The notes beneath the pieces were generated by a model. It saw only the letters and a list, made by a program, of their open reading frames with translations, was not told where the DNA came from and searched no databases. The translations under genes and the position numbers were made by a program. Below, one piece after another: positions 37,142-46,530 of a stretch of 64,000 nt of DNA. Every line of letters starts with the position of its first letter. The first letter of the stretch is position 1. Source of the DNA: Pseudoalteromonas shioyasakiensis (GTDB lineage Bacteria > Pseudomonadota > Gammaproteobacteria > Enterobacterales > Alteromonadaceae); assembly GCF_001550135.1 (NCBI RefSeq), contig NZ_LRUE01000015.1:558001-622000 (forward strand). The letters run 5' to 3'.

Positions 37142-38709
37142 AAGTAAGATCGGATATTCTTCGCACCTATCAAGGTGTACACACATGGACAGGCATCATT
37201 GCAGGTTTAGTGCTGTTTATTGGTTTTTATGCGGGCAGTTTGACCATGTTCAAGCATGAAATCCAGCAATGGGCAGCACCTATACAAGCTCCTAAAATCA
37301 CCAGCTCTAATTATGACTACCAAACGCTGGTAGATACTGCGATTAATGAGCGAGGCGAGCAACTTGCCAAAGGCTTTAACCTTGATTTACATACCCAAGG
37401 TGCACCTCTTTCGTGGTATATCAAAGGCAATGCCCGAGGCATGGAGCTTGATAAAAAACTTAACTTCGCACACCTAAATGCTGATGGCACATTAAACGTC
37501 AGCGCACAAACCGAAAACGAACTTGCCGATTTAGTTGATTATTTACACCGTACAGCAGGCTTTATAGGCGAAATTGGCCATGACCAATCTGGTGTTTATA
37601 TTCTTGGTATTGCCTGTGTTTTGTACTTTTTAGCTTTGGTCTCAGGGGTAATTATTTTACTGCCGACATTAGTTAAAACCTTTTTTGCACTGCGAAAAGA
37701 AAAAGGACCTAGTCGATTTTGGCTAGATAGCCATAACCTTATTGGTATCGCCAGTTTACCATTTCACTTAGTCATTGCATTTACTGTGGTGGTGTTTGCG
37801 TTTCATGATTTTATTTATGGTGGTTTAGCGCAATTTTATGATGGTAAGCCATTGTTTCAGCGCCCTGCACCTGCCGCGCAAAGTTTTCATATTGAAAACT
37901 TACCACGTATTAATGAGCAAGTACTCGCAGCGAAAAACTATGCTCCCGGCTATGAGCCAATCCACATTCGCTATAGTAATTTAAATTCGGCATCACCTTC
38001 TGCGGTGTTTATGATGAGTAACAATAATGCGGTAGTACGTGGCCCGGATACCGATTACTTATTTATGAACCCATACACGCTAGAAGTGGTTAATTCAAGC
38101 TATCCGCAAGGCGAAGATGCAGTGTGGGGTAACATGGTTGCCAGTATTTTCTCACTCCATTTTGGCACCTATGGTGGAGATTGGGGTCGTTGGGGCTACT
38201 TCGTTATGGGGTTACTTGGCGCCTTCTTATTCTATTCGGGTAATCTACTGTGGATAGACAAACGCTTCAAAAAAGATCCCAATAAACGCAGCACCTTGTT
38301 TATGGCAAAACTCACCATTGGCGTTTGTTTCGGGTCTATGATAGCTGTCGCTTTCACACTCGTTGCTGCCAAATGGCTACCTACATTTGTTAGCAACACA
38401 AACTACGCCACCCTATACAGTTATTACGCCGCTTTTTTTGCTTTTGTAATATATAGCTTCTTAAAACCTGTACAACAGGCAACCACTGCGGGCTTTTATT
38501 TACTAGCTGGCCTATGTACATTAATGGTGCTATCAACCTTACTAAAACTTGCTTTAAGTAACGTTAATTCGCTTTTTTACACAAGCTATATGGTTGATAT
38601 TGTCGCTGCTATTTTTGCTGCTATTTTCTTTAAAATGGCCAAACGCCAGCAACAAAAACAGACCACGCAAACCATCATGCCAGCCTTTGAACAAGCAAGT
38701 CGAGCTTAA
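37138..38709 (+). CDS. PepSY-associated TM-helix membrane protein (iron uptake related)
   Basis: 523 residues from ATG 37138, which overlaps the previous stop (ATGA) and has AGGAG upstream; a longer frame into the preceding gene is rejected. The PepSY_TM layout is evident: TYQGVHTWTGIIAGLVLF at the start, a large periplasmic part with PepSY-like segments, HxxxG-type helices (LDSHNLIGIASLPFHLVIAF) and several more helices toward the C-terminus. Related proteins (PiuB/FpvG-like) reduce or help release iron from siderophores at the inner membrane. The conserved His residues in helices would suit haem or metal binding, as inferred for the family. Last gene of the unit. Confidence 0.87.
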   Translation: MKVRSDILRTYQGVHTWTGIIAGLVLFIGFYAGSLTMFKHEIQQWAAPIQAPKITSSNYDYQTLVDTAINERGEQLAKGFNLDLHTQGAPLSWYIKGNARGMELDKKLNFAHLNADGTLNVSAQTENELADLVDYLHRTAGFIGEIGHDQSGVYILGIACVLYFLALVSGVIILLPTLVKTFFALRKEKGPSRFWLDSHNLIGIASLPFHLVIAFTVVVFAFHDFIYGGLAQFYDGKPLFQRPAPAAQSFHIENLPRINEQVLAAKNYAPGYEPIHIRYSNLNSASPSAVFMMSNNNAVVRGPDTDYLFMNPYTLEVVNSSYPQGEDAVWGNMVASIFSLHFGTYGGDWGRWGYFVMGLLGAFLFYSGNLLWIDKRFKKDPNKRSTLFMAKLTIGVCFGSMIAVAFTLVAAKWLPTFVSNTNYATLYSYYAAFFAFVIYSFLKPVQQATTAGFYLLAGLCTLMVLSTLLKLALSNVNSLFYTSYMVDIVAAIFAAIFFKMAKRQQQKQTTQTIMPAFEQASRA

Positions 38710-38716
38710 GCATTCT

Positions 38717-38754
38717 AAGTATGGGTATCAAAGCAATTTGATACCCATACTTTT
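38717..38754 (+). terminator. Terminator after the PepSY gene
   Basis: Two perfect 16-nt arms (right arm TTTGATACCCATACTT) flank a 4-nt GCAA loop, followed by TT. It starts 8 bp past the stop. Confidence 0.85.
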
Positions 38755-38859
38755 GCTTTATCGAAAATCTGTGTCCGTTTAACGAAAAACATTTCTTCTC
38801 CTACAAAACATCAGTAAAATCGCCGCAAACTTAAGGTATTAACTTTCATAAGGACAGTG

Positions 38860-39741
38860 ATGCAGCGCACCATTCCACCGTTTTTTATTGCTGTTATTTG
38901 CGTGCTTCTCGCAATGGTTACCATTCAATCTGGTGCCTCCGTTGCAAAGCAATTATTCCCTTTAATTGGCCCTGAAGGCACCACAGCACTGCGCTTAGGC
39001 TTTTCAGCTGCTATTTTGTGCCTTGTGTTTAAACCTTGGCGCGCATTTCCACCTATTGGGCAACGTATGCCTATCATCGTTTATGGCTTGAGTTTAGGTG
39101 GCATGAATATTCTGTTTTATTACGCGATTGAACGTATTCCTTTAGGGATAGGTGTTGCGCTAGAGTTTACTGGCCCCCTTGCGGTTGCTCTGCTTTCGTC
39201 ACGTAAAAAACGCGACCTATTTTGGGTAGCCTGCGCCATTGCTGGCATTATTTTATTATTACCCGATATGAAAGGCGAAGACAGCCTCGACCCTGTAGGT
39301 GTTATTTTAGCCCTGGCGGCGGGTGCCTGTTGGGCGTTTTATATATTGTTTGGCAAAAAGACCGGAAACCAAGGCTCAGGCGGAATGACCGTTGCCATGG
39401 GTATGAGCGTCGCCGCGATTGTACTTGTGCCTTACGGCGCAGCTTCTCAAGGAGTTGCACTATTGAGTTGGGAAGTTTTACCGCTCGGTATTTTAGTGGC
39501 AGTCATGTCGAGTGCACTGCCCTATACCTTAGAAATGGTGGCACTACGTAATATGCCAGCGCAAGGCTTCAGCATTATGATGAGTTTAGAGCCCGCGATT
39601 GCAGCATTGGCTGGCTTTATAATCCTAGGTGAATTTTTAAGCGTGTGGCAATGGCTAGCTATTTTATTAGTGATTACCGCTTCAGTTGGCAGCTCGATGT
39701 CGAGCAATTCAGAAGATCAGAAAAGTCAGAAAAACAGCTAA
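38860..39741 (+). CDS. EamA/RhtA-type amino acid exporter
   Basis: About 293 residues from ATG 38860 (AAGGA 5 nt upstream; a GTG one codon earlier is less likely). Ten hydrophobic helices in two EamA-like halves. The sequence resembles threonine/homoserine exporter RhtA, including an early IQSGASVAKQLFPLIGPEGTTALRLGFSA and the second-half LEMVALRNMPAQGFSIMMSLEPA. It should export small neutral amino acids or related metabolites across the inner membrane; the actual substrate is unproven. Monocistronic. Confidence 0.88.
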   Translation: MQRTIPPFFIAVICVLLAMVTIQSGASVAKQLFPLIGPEGTTALRLGFSAAILCLVFKPWRAFPPIGQRMPIIVYGLSLGGMNILFYYAIERIPLGIGVALEFTGPLAVALLSSRKKRDLFWVACAIAGIILLLPDMKGEDSLDPVGVILALAAGACWAFYILFGKKTGNQGSGGMTVAMGMSVAAIVLVPYGAASQGVALLSWEVLPLGILVAVMSSALPYTLEMVALRNMPAQGFSIMMSLEPAIAALAGFIILGEFLSVWQWLAILLVITASVGSSMSSNSEDQKSQKNS

Positions 39742-39907
39742 TTTAACACTTTAAATGCTTTTTTTAATACTTAAAGACTAAATTTTAGACTCAAAAACAG
39801 CTTTTATCGGCATTCGTAAAGTGAGGGTTCTCACTATAATGCTCACTATTAATACAAAGTGGTCTTATCTCTTTGTGTCGGAATAAACCTAATAGTGGGA
39901 TTTACTT

Positions 39908-41560
39908 ATGTCGATAAAAACTAACTTGTTACTTTCAAGCCTTGCGGTTGCAAGTGCATTAGCTACATCAAATGTTGTTGCAGCTAGCTGCCAGGGCGAA
40001 ATCTTTGCAATGAACTCAGGCCGTGGTGAAACCGGTGTTGTATTTAGCCTTGACGAGCAAAACAAATCGGCTACGGCACATTCAATCGCCCAGTTTAGTT
40101 CTGCTGCGATTGCTTATGATGCCTCAACAAACCGTACTTATTATGCTTCATCACCTATTCCGTTAGAGTACAAAGTTGATGTAAGTCACCTAGACATCAG
40201 TGATGAGCAGTTTTCTCACCTACCAATTCGTGCCGATAAATTCAAATATAGTCGCTTGGCCTATTTAGATCATGCTACAGCTGAACATGTTGTGGTTGGT
40301 ACAACTAAATCTGTAATTGGTATGACCTATGATGCAAGCTCTGATTCACTACTTGCAGTAAGTTTTACCAAGCTTTATAGCATTGATAAAAACACTGGCG
40401 AAGCAACTGTGCTGGCTGATTATAGCGACATTGATGGCTTAAGCCGCGCTGATTTAGTAATTAAAAATGGCGAGCTTTTATTAATAACCACAACCTCAGT
40501 TTACAGTATTGACCGCACAAGCTTTGCGGCTACCGAGCTTTCAAAACACGATTTAATCGCGGTTGGTGGTGCCACAGTTAATAACAATGGCGACCTTGTG
40601 ATCAGCCGCTCTGTCATCAATGACCATGGCGATAAAAACGAATCTAAGCTATACCGTTTAGATCCGTACTCAGGCGAAACCTGCCTTGTAGCAACACTAC
40701 CAGTTCGCATTAACGACTTAACGACCAATACGCAAAATGCTGTAGCATGTGATGTAGAGCCTAGCTGCTCATTACCGAGTGAACTAATCCCTTACTATTC
40801 AGAAGCAGTGATTAAACAGCTAGATAGCAACTGGAAAAGTTATGACTTTGGTGATCAAGAATTTACCGCACCAGCTGTATTTACCTCTGCGCCAACATTT
40901 AATGGTAAACACGGTGGTACAAACCGTTTAACTGACGTATCACCAACGGGATATTCTGTATCTTTCCAAGAGTGGCAATATCTGCAAGACGGCCAAGGTC
41001 ACCCTAATATTGAGTCGTTTGACTTCTTAACAATGGACGAAGGTCGCTACACAATGAGCGATGGTACTATCGTTGAAATTGGCAGCTTTATTTTAAACGA
41101 TACTAAAGCTTATAAAGCGGTAGAATTTAGCGAAGCATTTACAGCAAAACCACATATATTCTTGCAAACACAAACTTTTAATGGCCCTCATACAGTTTAT
41201 ACGCGCGTTGCAGGCTTAAATAATACAGGTTTTAGTGCTGCATTTTATGAGCAAGATAGTCTAAATGAAGGTCACCGTAATGAACGCGTTGCTTACTTTG
41301 CGATTCTTCCTGGCTCAGGTACAACGGGTACTCTAGAAACTCGTGCAGGTAATAAGCAATACAGCTTACACCAAGCTGATATAGATCATAACGGGGGCCA
41401 AATTGGCGATCATTTCTACCTGATACACGAAGAGCAATCTTTAGATGCTGAGGTAGTTCACACTAAAGAGCGAGTACAAGTAATGGATATCGAGGAAGTG
41501 AGCCTTGCTCAATCTATTACAAGTAGAGGTCCAGATAACTTTAGTATCCGCAGAAAATAA
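39908..41560 (+). CDS. Secreted protein with two C-terminal H-type-lectin-like repeats
   Basis: 550 residues with a signal peptide (cleavage near VVA-ASCQG). The first part (about 30-280) looks like a beta-propeller of short repeats (e.g. YRLDPYSGET, YSIDKNTGEA). Residues about 295-480 contain two tandem beta modules with matching features: FTAPAVFTSAPTFNG / FTAKPHIFLQTQTFNG, then a TGYSVSFQEW / TGFSAAFYEQ stretch, then SFDFLTMDEG / AYFAILPGSG. This pattern matches H-type-lectin-like modules common in secreted proteins of marine bacteria; such modules bind glycans. Four cysteines occur in the mature N-terminal part. Function unknown; an extracellular adhesin or binding protein is likely. Closed by a strong terminator. 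Confidence 0.78.
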   Translation: MSIKTNLLLSSLAVASALATSNVVAASCQGEIFAMNSGRGETGVVFSLDEQNKSATAHSIAQFSSAAIAYDASTNRTYYASSPIPLEYKVDVSHLDISDEQFSHLPIRADKFKYSRLAYLDHATAEHVVVGTTKSVIGMTYDASSDSLLAVSFTKLYSIDKNTGEATVLADYSDIDGLSRADLVIKNGELLLITTTSVYSIDRTSFAATELSKHDLIAVGGATVNNNGDLVISRSVINDHGDKNESKLYRLDPYSGETCLVATLPVRINDLTTNTQNAVACDVEPSCSLPSELIPYYSEAVIKQLDSNWKSYDFGDQEFTAPAVFTSAPTFNGKHGGTNRLTDVSPTGYSVSFQEWQYLQDGQGHPNIESFDFLTMDEGRYTMSDGTIVEIGSFILNDTKAYKAVEFSEAFTAKPHIFLQTQTFNGPHTVYTRVAGLNNTGFSAAFYEQDSLNEGHRNERVAYFAILPGSGTTGTLETRAGNKQYSLHQADIDHNGGQIGDHFYLIHEEQSLDAEVVHTKERVQVMDIEEVSLAQSITSRGPDNFSIRRK

Positions 41561-41574
41561 ATACTCCTAAATCT

Positions 41575-41596
41575 AGGCGCCTTAGGGCGCCTTTTT
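41575..41596 (+). terminator. Rho-independent terminator after the lectin-like gene
   Basis: AGGCGCC and GGCGCCT pair across TTAG and are followed by a run of five T. Confidence 0.9.
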
Positions 41597-41611
41597 CATA
41601 TCTAATTAGTA

Positions 41612-41820
41612 ATACCAATCCGCAATAATACTTAATCATTTTGAGGGATTAAACCTGTCGCTACCTGCGTTAAAAATTTCTGATTTACGACTGCATGGAT
41701 GCAGAAGGTAGAGCAATGCAGGAGCAATTGCCGAGCACAACTAAATAACGAAATTTTTGCCTTGTTACCAACGAGGTTTTATTGCCTCAAAATAGACCAC
41801 TTAATTAAGCGAATTGGTAT
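41612..41820. mobile_element. MITE-like non-autonomous repeat
   Basis: A 209-bp segment bounded by ATACCAAT and ATTGGTAT. The imperfect terminal inverted repeats extend about 35 bp: the left end runs ATACCAATCCGC to TTTTGAGG, and the right end mirrors it from CCTCAAAATAGA to GCGAATTGGTAT. The interior codes for nothing convincing; a 69-residue frame through it is not gene-like. It sits in the 447-bp gap between the lectin-like gene and the siderophore receptor, upstream of a Fur box. Similar elements are repeated in Alteromonadales genomes (from memory, not searched). No target-site duplication is certain. Confidence 0.65.
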
Positions 41821-41908
41821 AAACTTGCCTTTTCATACAGACAAAACTCTCCGACATAATTTGTTACATTTATTTGTATTAACATACCACTTTTGCGGTG
41901 AATGGTGA

Positions 41909-41923
41909 TGATAACTATTATCA
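41909..41923 (+). promoter_or_regulatory. Fur box upstream of the siderophore receptor
   Basis: TGATAACTATTATCA matches the 7-1-7 Fur consensus TGATAATNATTATCA at 13 of the 14 defined positions. It lies 85 bp before the receptor start, after the MITE-like element. Confidence 0.75.
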
Positions 41924-42007
41924 GTTGTGATAACTTACCCGCCAATTGTTTCCTTATTAAAAACAATAACCCTATAAAAATTTGCTAAATAACACGCGGA
42001 GATAAAA

Positions 42008-44085
42008 ATGAAATTCACTCAGTTGCCTGTTGCAACCGCTATTCTTTGTGCACTTTACCCTCAAATCAGTTTTGCAGAACAAACAACTGACGTAGAAGCT
42101 AACCTCGAAAAAATCGAAATTGTGGGTATTCGACAAAACCGTATTAGTGAAGGCGCGACAGGTTTAGCACTAGAAATTGATGAAACGCCGCAATCAATCA
42201 GTGTGATCTCTGCTGAGCAATTAAAAAATTATTCTGCTTTTAACATTAATGATGCTTTGCGCTTAGCGCCAGGTATCAATGTTGAAGAATGGGAAACAAA
42301 CCGTACCAACTACACATCACGTGGTTTTGAAATTAAGAATACACAAATCGATGGGGTTGGCTTACCGAATGACTGGGGTATCGTTACCGGCGCAATGGAA
42401 GCATACGGCTACGAAAAAATTGAAGTTATTCGTGGTGCCAATGGCTTACTCACTGGTGTAGGTAATGCATCGGGTACGCTTAACTATGTACGCAAACGCC
42501 CTAAAAACGAAAACGGCGGCGAAATCGGTGTCTCTGTTGGTTCATGGGATTTTAAACGTTTACAAGCTGACTACTCACTATTATTAACCGAATCAGGTAG
42601 TTGGGCTGCTCGTTTTGTTGCTGCCGTAGAAGATAAAGAGTCATACCTAGATGGCCTTGAGAACAACCGCGAGTTTTTCTCTGCGGTGGTAGATGGTCAG
42701 CTTACTGATAACTCAACGGTTACTATCGGTTACTCATATCAAGACGCAGATACCGATGGCAATACTTGGGGCGGCCTTGTTTATAACTACACAGATGGCA
42801 CTCAAGCTAAATGGGATGTCAGCGACACAACCACCCAAGAGTGGACAATGTGGGACACCATTAATACCTCTGCATTTGTTGAATACAACTATGTTTTTGC
42901 AAACGCATGGCAGCTTCAAGCGAGCTACAACTTCCGTGGTTTTGAAGAGCAAGACAAACTATTTTATGCCAGTGGCAGCATTGATAAAGACACCAATCTT
43001 GGCCTAAGTGGTTGGCCGGGTCGCTACGACAGTGAAGTAGACGCTGATTTATTTGAAGTAAAAGCATTTGGTGCCTTTGAATTGTTTGGTAAAGAGCACC
43101 AAGCAAGCTTTGGGGTAAGCCATGCTAAAAGTGATGATGTGATGTATCAACACCCATTTGATTTTGCAATACACCGGCTTATGGACCAACCCCTGCATTT
43201 CCATATGATTTAGATGCGATCCCAGAACCTGATTGGTTAACACCGGTTCTTTATTCAGATATTGAACAAAAGCTAACCCGTTACTTTGGCTCGGCTCAGT
43301 TAAATATTACTGATAAATTATTTACCGTGGTTGGTTTTAACGCTATTGAGTTTGAACGCTCAGGCATGAATGCCGGTGCATCTATCGATAATGATGAGAG
43401 CGAGACAAGCCCATATGTCGGTTTTACCTATAAGTTAAACGATGATTTAAACTTATACGCCAGTTACTCAGATATTTATCAGCCACAAGAGCAAGCTGAT
43501 TACAACGGCCAATATTTAGCACCTACCAAAGGCACTAACTTTGAAACTGGTGTTAAGGCTTCTTGGTTTGATGATGCCTTAATGACAACATTTGCTTATT
43601 TTACTGCAGAGCAAGATAACTTTGCGCAATATGCGGGCCTCACTGAAGATGGTATTTATTACTATGAAGGCGTGTCTATTGAGTCAGAAGGTTATGAATT
43701 TGAAGTCACAGGTAAAATCACCGACGCTATGAATATCGTCGCATCTTATACGCATATTGATGTAACAGATGAAAATGGTGCCGACACCAATAAATGGGCA
43801 CCTCGAGATGTTGTTGGTGTAACAGTGGATTATGAATTAACAGATGCAATGGTTGTGGGTTTAAATGGCCGTTGGCAATCTAAAATTGAAAGCACTGATT
43901 ACAATGTTAAGCAAGGTAGTTACGCCCTGCTAAACGCCTTCGCGCGTTGGAATATTAATGACCAAGTTGCAGTACAGGCAAACGTTAATAATATTACTGA
44001 TGAGCAATACATCAATAGCTTACAAACTGTAGGTTATTATGGCGCGCCAACAAACGGTAGCCTAACTCTGACTTATAAGTTCTAA
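42008..44085 (+). pseudogene. TonB-dependent siderophore receptor (FhuE-like), frameshifted
   Basis: The first frame (42008-43213) has a signal peptide, a TonB-box-like IEIVGIRQNR, a siderophore-receptor plug (DETPQSISVIS, VIRGANGLLTGVGNASGTLNYVRKRP) and the first half of the barrel. It then runs into a short out-of-frame tail. The barrel resumes in another frame through NTPAYGPTPAFPYDLDAIPEPDW and on to NGSLTLTYKF at 44085. Restoring one A near 43167-43169 (GCAAT to GCAAAT) rejoins the two. The rebuilt protein is about 692 residues, normal for FhuE-type ferric hydroxamate/coprogen receptors. A Fur box lies upstream. It is a broken gene unless the frameshift is a sequencing error. Confidence 0.88.
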
Positions 44086-44102
44086 ACGCTGTTTAGAAAA
44101 AA

Positions 44103-44124
44103 GTGTCGCCCGAATGGGCGACAC
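44103..44124. terminator. Bidirectional terminator between siderophore receptor and esterase genes
   Basis: GTGTCGCCC and GGGCGACAC pair across GAAT. On the minus strand the hairpin is followed by six T, so it serves the esterase gene best; it may also end the receptor transcript. Confidence 0.85.
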
Positions 44125-44131
44125 GCATCTA

Positions 44132-46312
44132 TTAATTAGGGCAATTACCTAATTCATAATACCCAGCACTGGTTTGCGCTAAGGTACTAGTATAAAAAGT
44201 GTTATAAAGACCTAGGTTATCACCTGAGCCCACCGCATAGGCGTAAGAGCCATTGGTGGTTGCGCGGTTTGCTTGCACATGTGCATAGTTGCTTGAAGTG
44301 GTTTCGCTGCATTGGTAATCACCATTCGGTGTTGAGTCACACGCATCACCCACACCATCTGCATCACTATCTAGCTGATCACTATTGGCCACCAGCGGAC
44401 AGTTATCTAGGCTATCACTGACACCATCGCTGTCGGAGTCACTCGTTTCACCATCTGGAGTGCTGTCACACACATTACCAATCCCGTCATTATCGTTATC
44501 AGCTTGATCAGCATTTGCTACATTCGGGCAATTATCTGCGCCGTCGAGCACACCGTCGTTGTCTGCGTCATTAGTCGGTTCAGTGGTGGTTCTGCATGCC
44601 TGTAATGGCCCTGCACAACTTGAGTTATCATCAGCAATCCACTGACATTGATTTGTGCTCGCTGAATATTCACGCATAGTAAATGCAGCGGTTCCAAACG
44701 CTAAATAACAGGCAGAATAACCTTCGCCCCAGCTTATATGGCCTTCGTTGATATGAAGATTGTAATCGCCTGTCACGCCAGCATCGATGACAAAACTAAT
44801 GCTATCTATTGATGTCAGCAAAGTATCATCGCTCGCGGTTATCACTGCGGTATTATTGCCACCCGCTAGATTGCATTGCTCAGCAAAGTACTCAAGCCCA
44901 TTCACTGTAGCCGTCACATCACCATTGCTAAAACTGACCACGACAGTACTTAAGTTTTGATTATCATCAATCACCGTGCCGGTTACTGTAGCGCACTGCC
45001 CGTTTACACTTGCCGCAGTATCACTCAGTAACGGTGCTGTAGCTGCTGGCTCTGGCCCTACACGTACCGTAAGATTAGCTTCATCACCTTGTTTCGCTTC
45101 GTTATCTGTGGCACTGACACGCACTTCATAAAGACCATCGCTGAGTGCACTTGTCACCCCGCTAAAGGTATTATTCGCATCGACTTGCACGTTCAGTGAC
45201 TCAATTAAGCTTGCCGCGCCTCCGGCTAGGCTATACACGTTAATATCAACATTGGTTACACTGCCTTCTAGGTCGATTGCACTGCCTGTAATGGTGAGCT
45301 GGTTATTACTGTCTGTGGCAGTTAAATTACTAATTTCAGGGCCTGCATTACGATCAACTCGTTTATTGTTAGCCGCAAAGTACTCACCGAGATAGGTTGC
45401 AAAATTAATACTGTTTGCCGCCACATAATCACCAGACGCACCTTGCCCGCCCGACCATGAGTGATCCAAATTATTAAACCACAGCATAGAAACTCGATTG
45501 TCTTGCCAAAGTGACTGCTCAGCGGTACGCGTTGCATCATCACTTATTGTCGTCGTACCTGAAAGTTGATTAACCTCATAAAGGGCAGCAAAGCCATCTG
45601 CATTTTGCTGGTTGTAACAGGTATTGACTGTGGTATCGGCAGTACCGTGACCAATCACCGCTATTTGTGTAGCAAAATGATCTTTATAACTGCCAGCATA
45701 GCTTTCACAGCGGGATACAAAGGTGTTTTCAGACACTGTTTCACAGGTCGAAATTGCCCCACTTGAACTTGTGCCGATGGTCGGCCCTGCGCTTGGTGCA
45801 ACTCCGGCAAATACATCAGGCGCCACACAAGCCGTTTGTGCAGCCATTGCGGCTCCAGATGATAAGCCTGCAATATACACTTGTTTAGGGTCAATATTAC
45901 GCGCTGCATCAGAACTTAATGCATTGGCTAAATTAATTAAATTCTTATAATCACCAGAGCTTCTATTGATTGCTCCTTGCCAATATGACCAGCAGCTATA
46001 GCCTGCTTTATTCATAGCATCAGGAACGGCTATTACCATGCCATGGGCTTCGGCTGCATCTTCAAGATTCGCAGTTAAGTAGTTATTAATGGGTTGCACG
46101 CAGCCATGCAGTACTAGCATCAAAGAATGGCCATTGCCTATGCTTGATTGCGTATCAGGAGTGTAAATATGAACATTATTAAAACCGCCAATGCTGACAT
46201 TTTGCTGCCAACTCCCTGCAAAACTTGGCTGCGAGAAAATAGCAGCACAGAGCACTGCGAGCGGAGTAAACGACGCTGATTTTCGTTTACATAATTGTGT
46301 TACTTTTTGCAT
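44132..46312 (-). CDS. Secreted PHB-depolymerase-family esterase with thrombospondin type 3 repeats
   Basis: 726 residues. Signal peptide to about SQPSFA-GSW. The catalytic domain (about 35-315) is an alpha/beta hydrolase of the PHB depolymerase/feruloyl esterase type: the oxyanion residue segment LVLHGCVQ, nucleophile Ser151 in GLSSG, an aspartate in GHGTADTTVN and a histidine in NNLDHSWSGG. Next come two Ig/cadherin-like beta domains (about 325-510), a Cys/Trp-containing module (about 520-570), then two calcium-binding TSP3 repeats (DADNDGVLDGADNCP, DSDSDGVSDSLDNCP) and a short C-terminal module. It is probably exported from the cell. The substrate may be a polyester, acetylated xylan or ferulate ester; the sequence does not decide. 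Confidence 0.87.
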   Translation of the reverse strand: MQKVTQLCKRKSASFTPLAVLCAAIFSQPSFAGSWQQNVSIGGFNNVHIYTPDTQSSIGNGHSLMLVLHGCVQPINNYLTANLEDAAEAHGMVIAVPDAMNKAGYSCWSYWQGAINRSSGDYKNLINLANALSSDAARNIDPKQVYIAGLSSGAAMAAQTACVAPDVFAGVAPSAGPTIGTSSSGAISTCETVSENTFVSRCESYAGSYKDHFATQIAVIGHGTADTTVNTCYNQQNADGFAALYEVNQLSGTTTISDDATRTAEQSLWQDNRVSMLWFNNLDHSWSGGQGASGDYVAANSINFATYLGEYFAANNKRVDRNAGPEISNLTATDSNNQLTITGSAIDLEGSVTNVDINVYSLAGGAASLIESLNVQVDANNTFSGVTSALSDGLYEVRVSATDNEAKQGDEANLTVRVGPEPAATAPLLSDTAASVNGQCATVTGTVIDDNQNLSTVVVSFSNGDVTATVNGLEYFAEQCNLAGGNNTAVITASDDTLLTSIDSISFVIDAGVTGDYNLHINEGHISWGEGYSACYLAFGTAAFTMREYSASTNQCQWIADDNSSCAGPLQACRTTTEPTNDADNDGVLDGADNCPNVANADQADNDNDGIGNVCDSTPDGETSDSDSDGVSDSLDNCPLVANSDQLDSDADGVGDACDSTPNGDYQCSETTSSNYAHVQANRATTNGSYAYAVGSGDNLGLYNTFYTSTLAQTSAGYYELGNCPN

Positions 46313-46475
46313 ATATCGCCTTTATAGTCGTTATCATTGTTGTCTGTCAGTTGATGACTAACTCAATGTAGTAGAACTATTTAAAAAGCGACCTATAACT
46401 ATAGTGCTACACCTACAAGAAACCTTAACCCCAAATAACCACTTTTTATTAATGCACTTTAGTGGATTAAAACAA

Positions 46476-46505
46476 AAAAGCGCTGCAGGTTTCTGCAGCG
46501 CTTTT
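46476..46505 (-). terminator. Rho-independent terminator after the GH2 gene
   Basis: AAAAGCGCTGCAG and CTGCAGCGCTTTT pair perfectly across GTTT. It lies about 25 bp past the GH2 stop on the minus strand. Confidence 0.85.
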
Positions 46506-46530
46506 ACTAAAACAAATGAGTCTTTGTAAA

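Noticed and set aside
41699..41908. 69-residue open frame in the gap before the siderophore receptor
   Set aside because: It starts inside the MITE-like repeat and runs past its end, has no SD, and resembles no protein.
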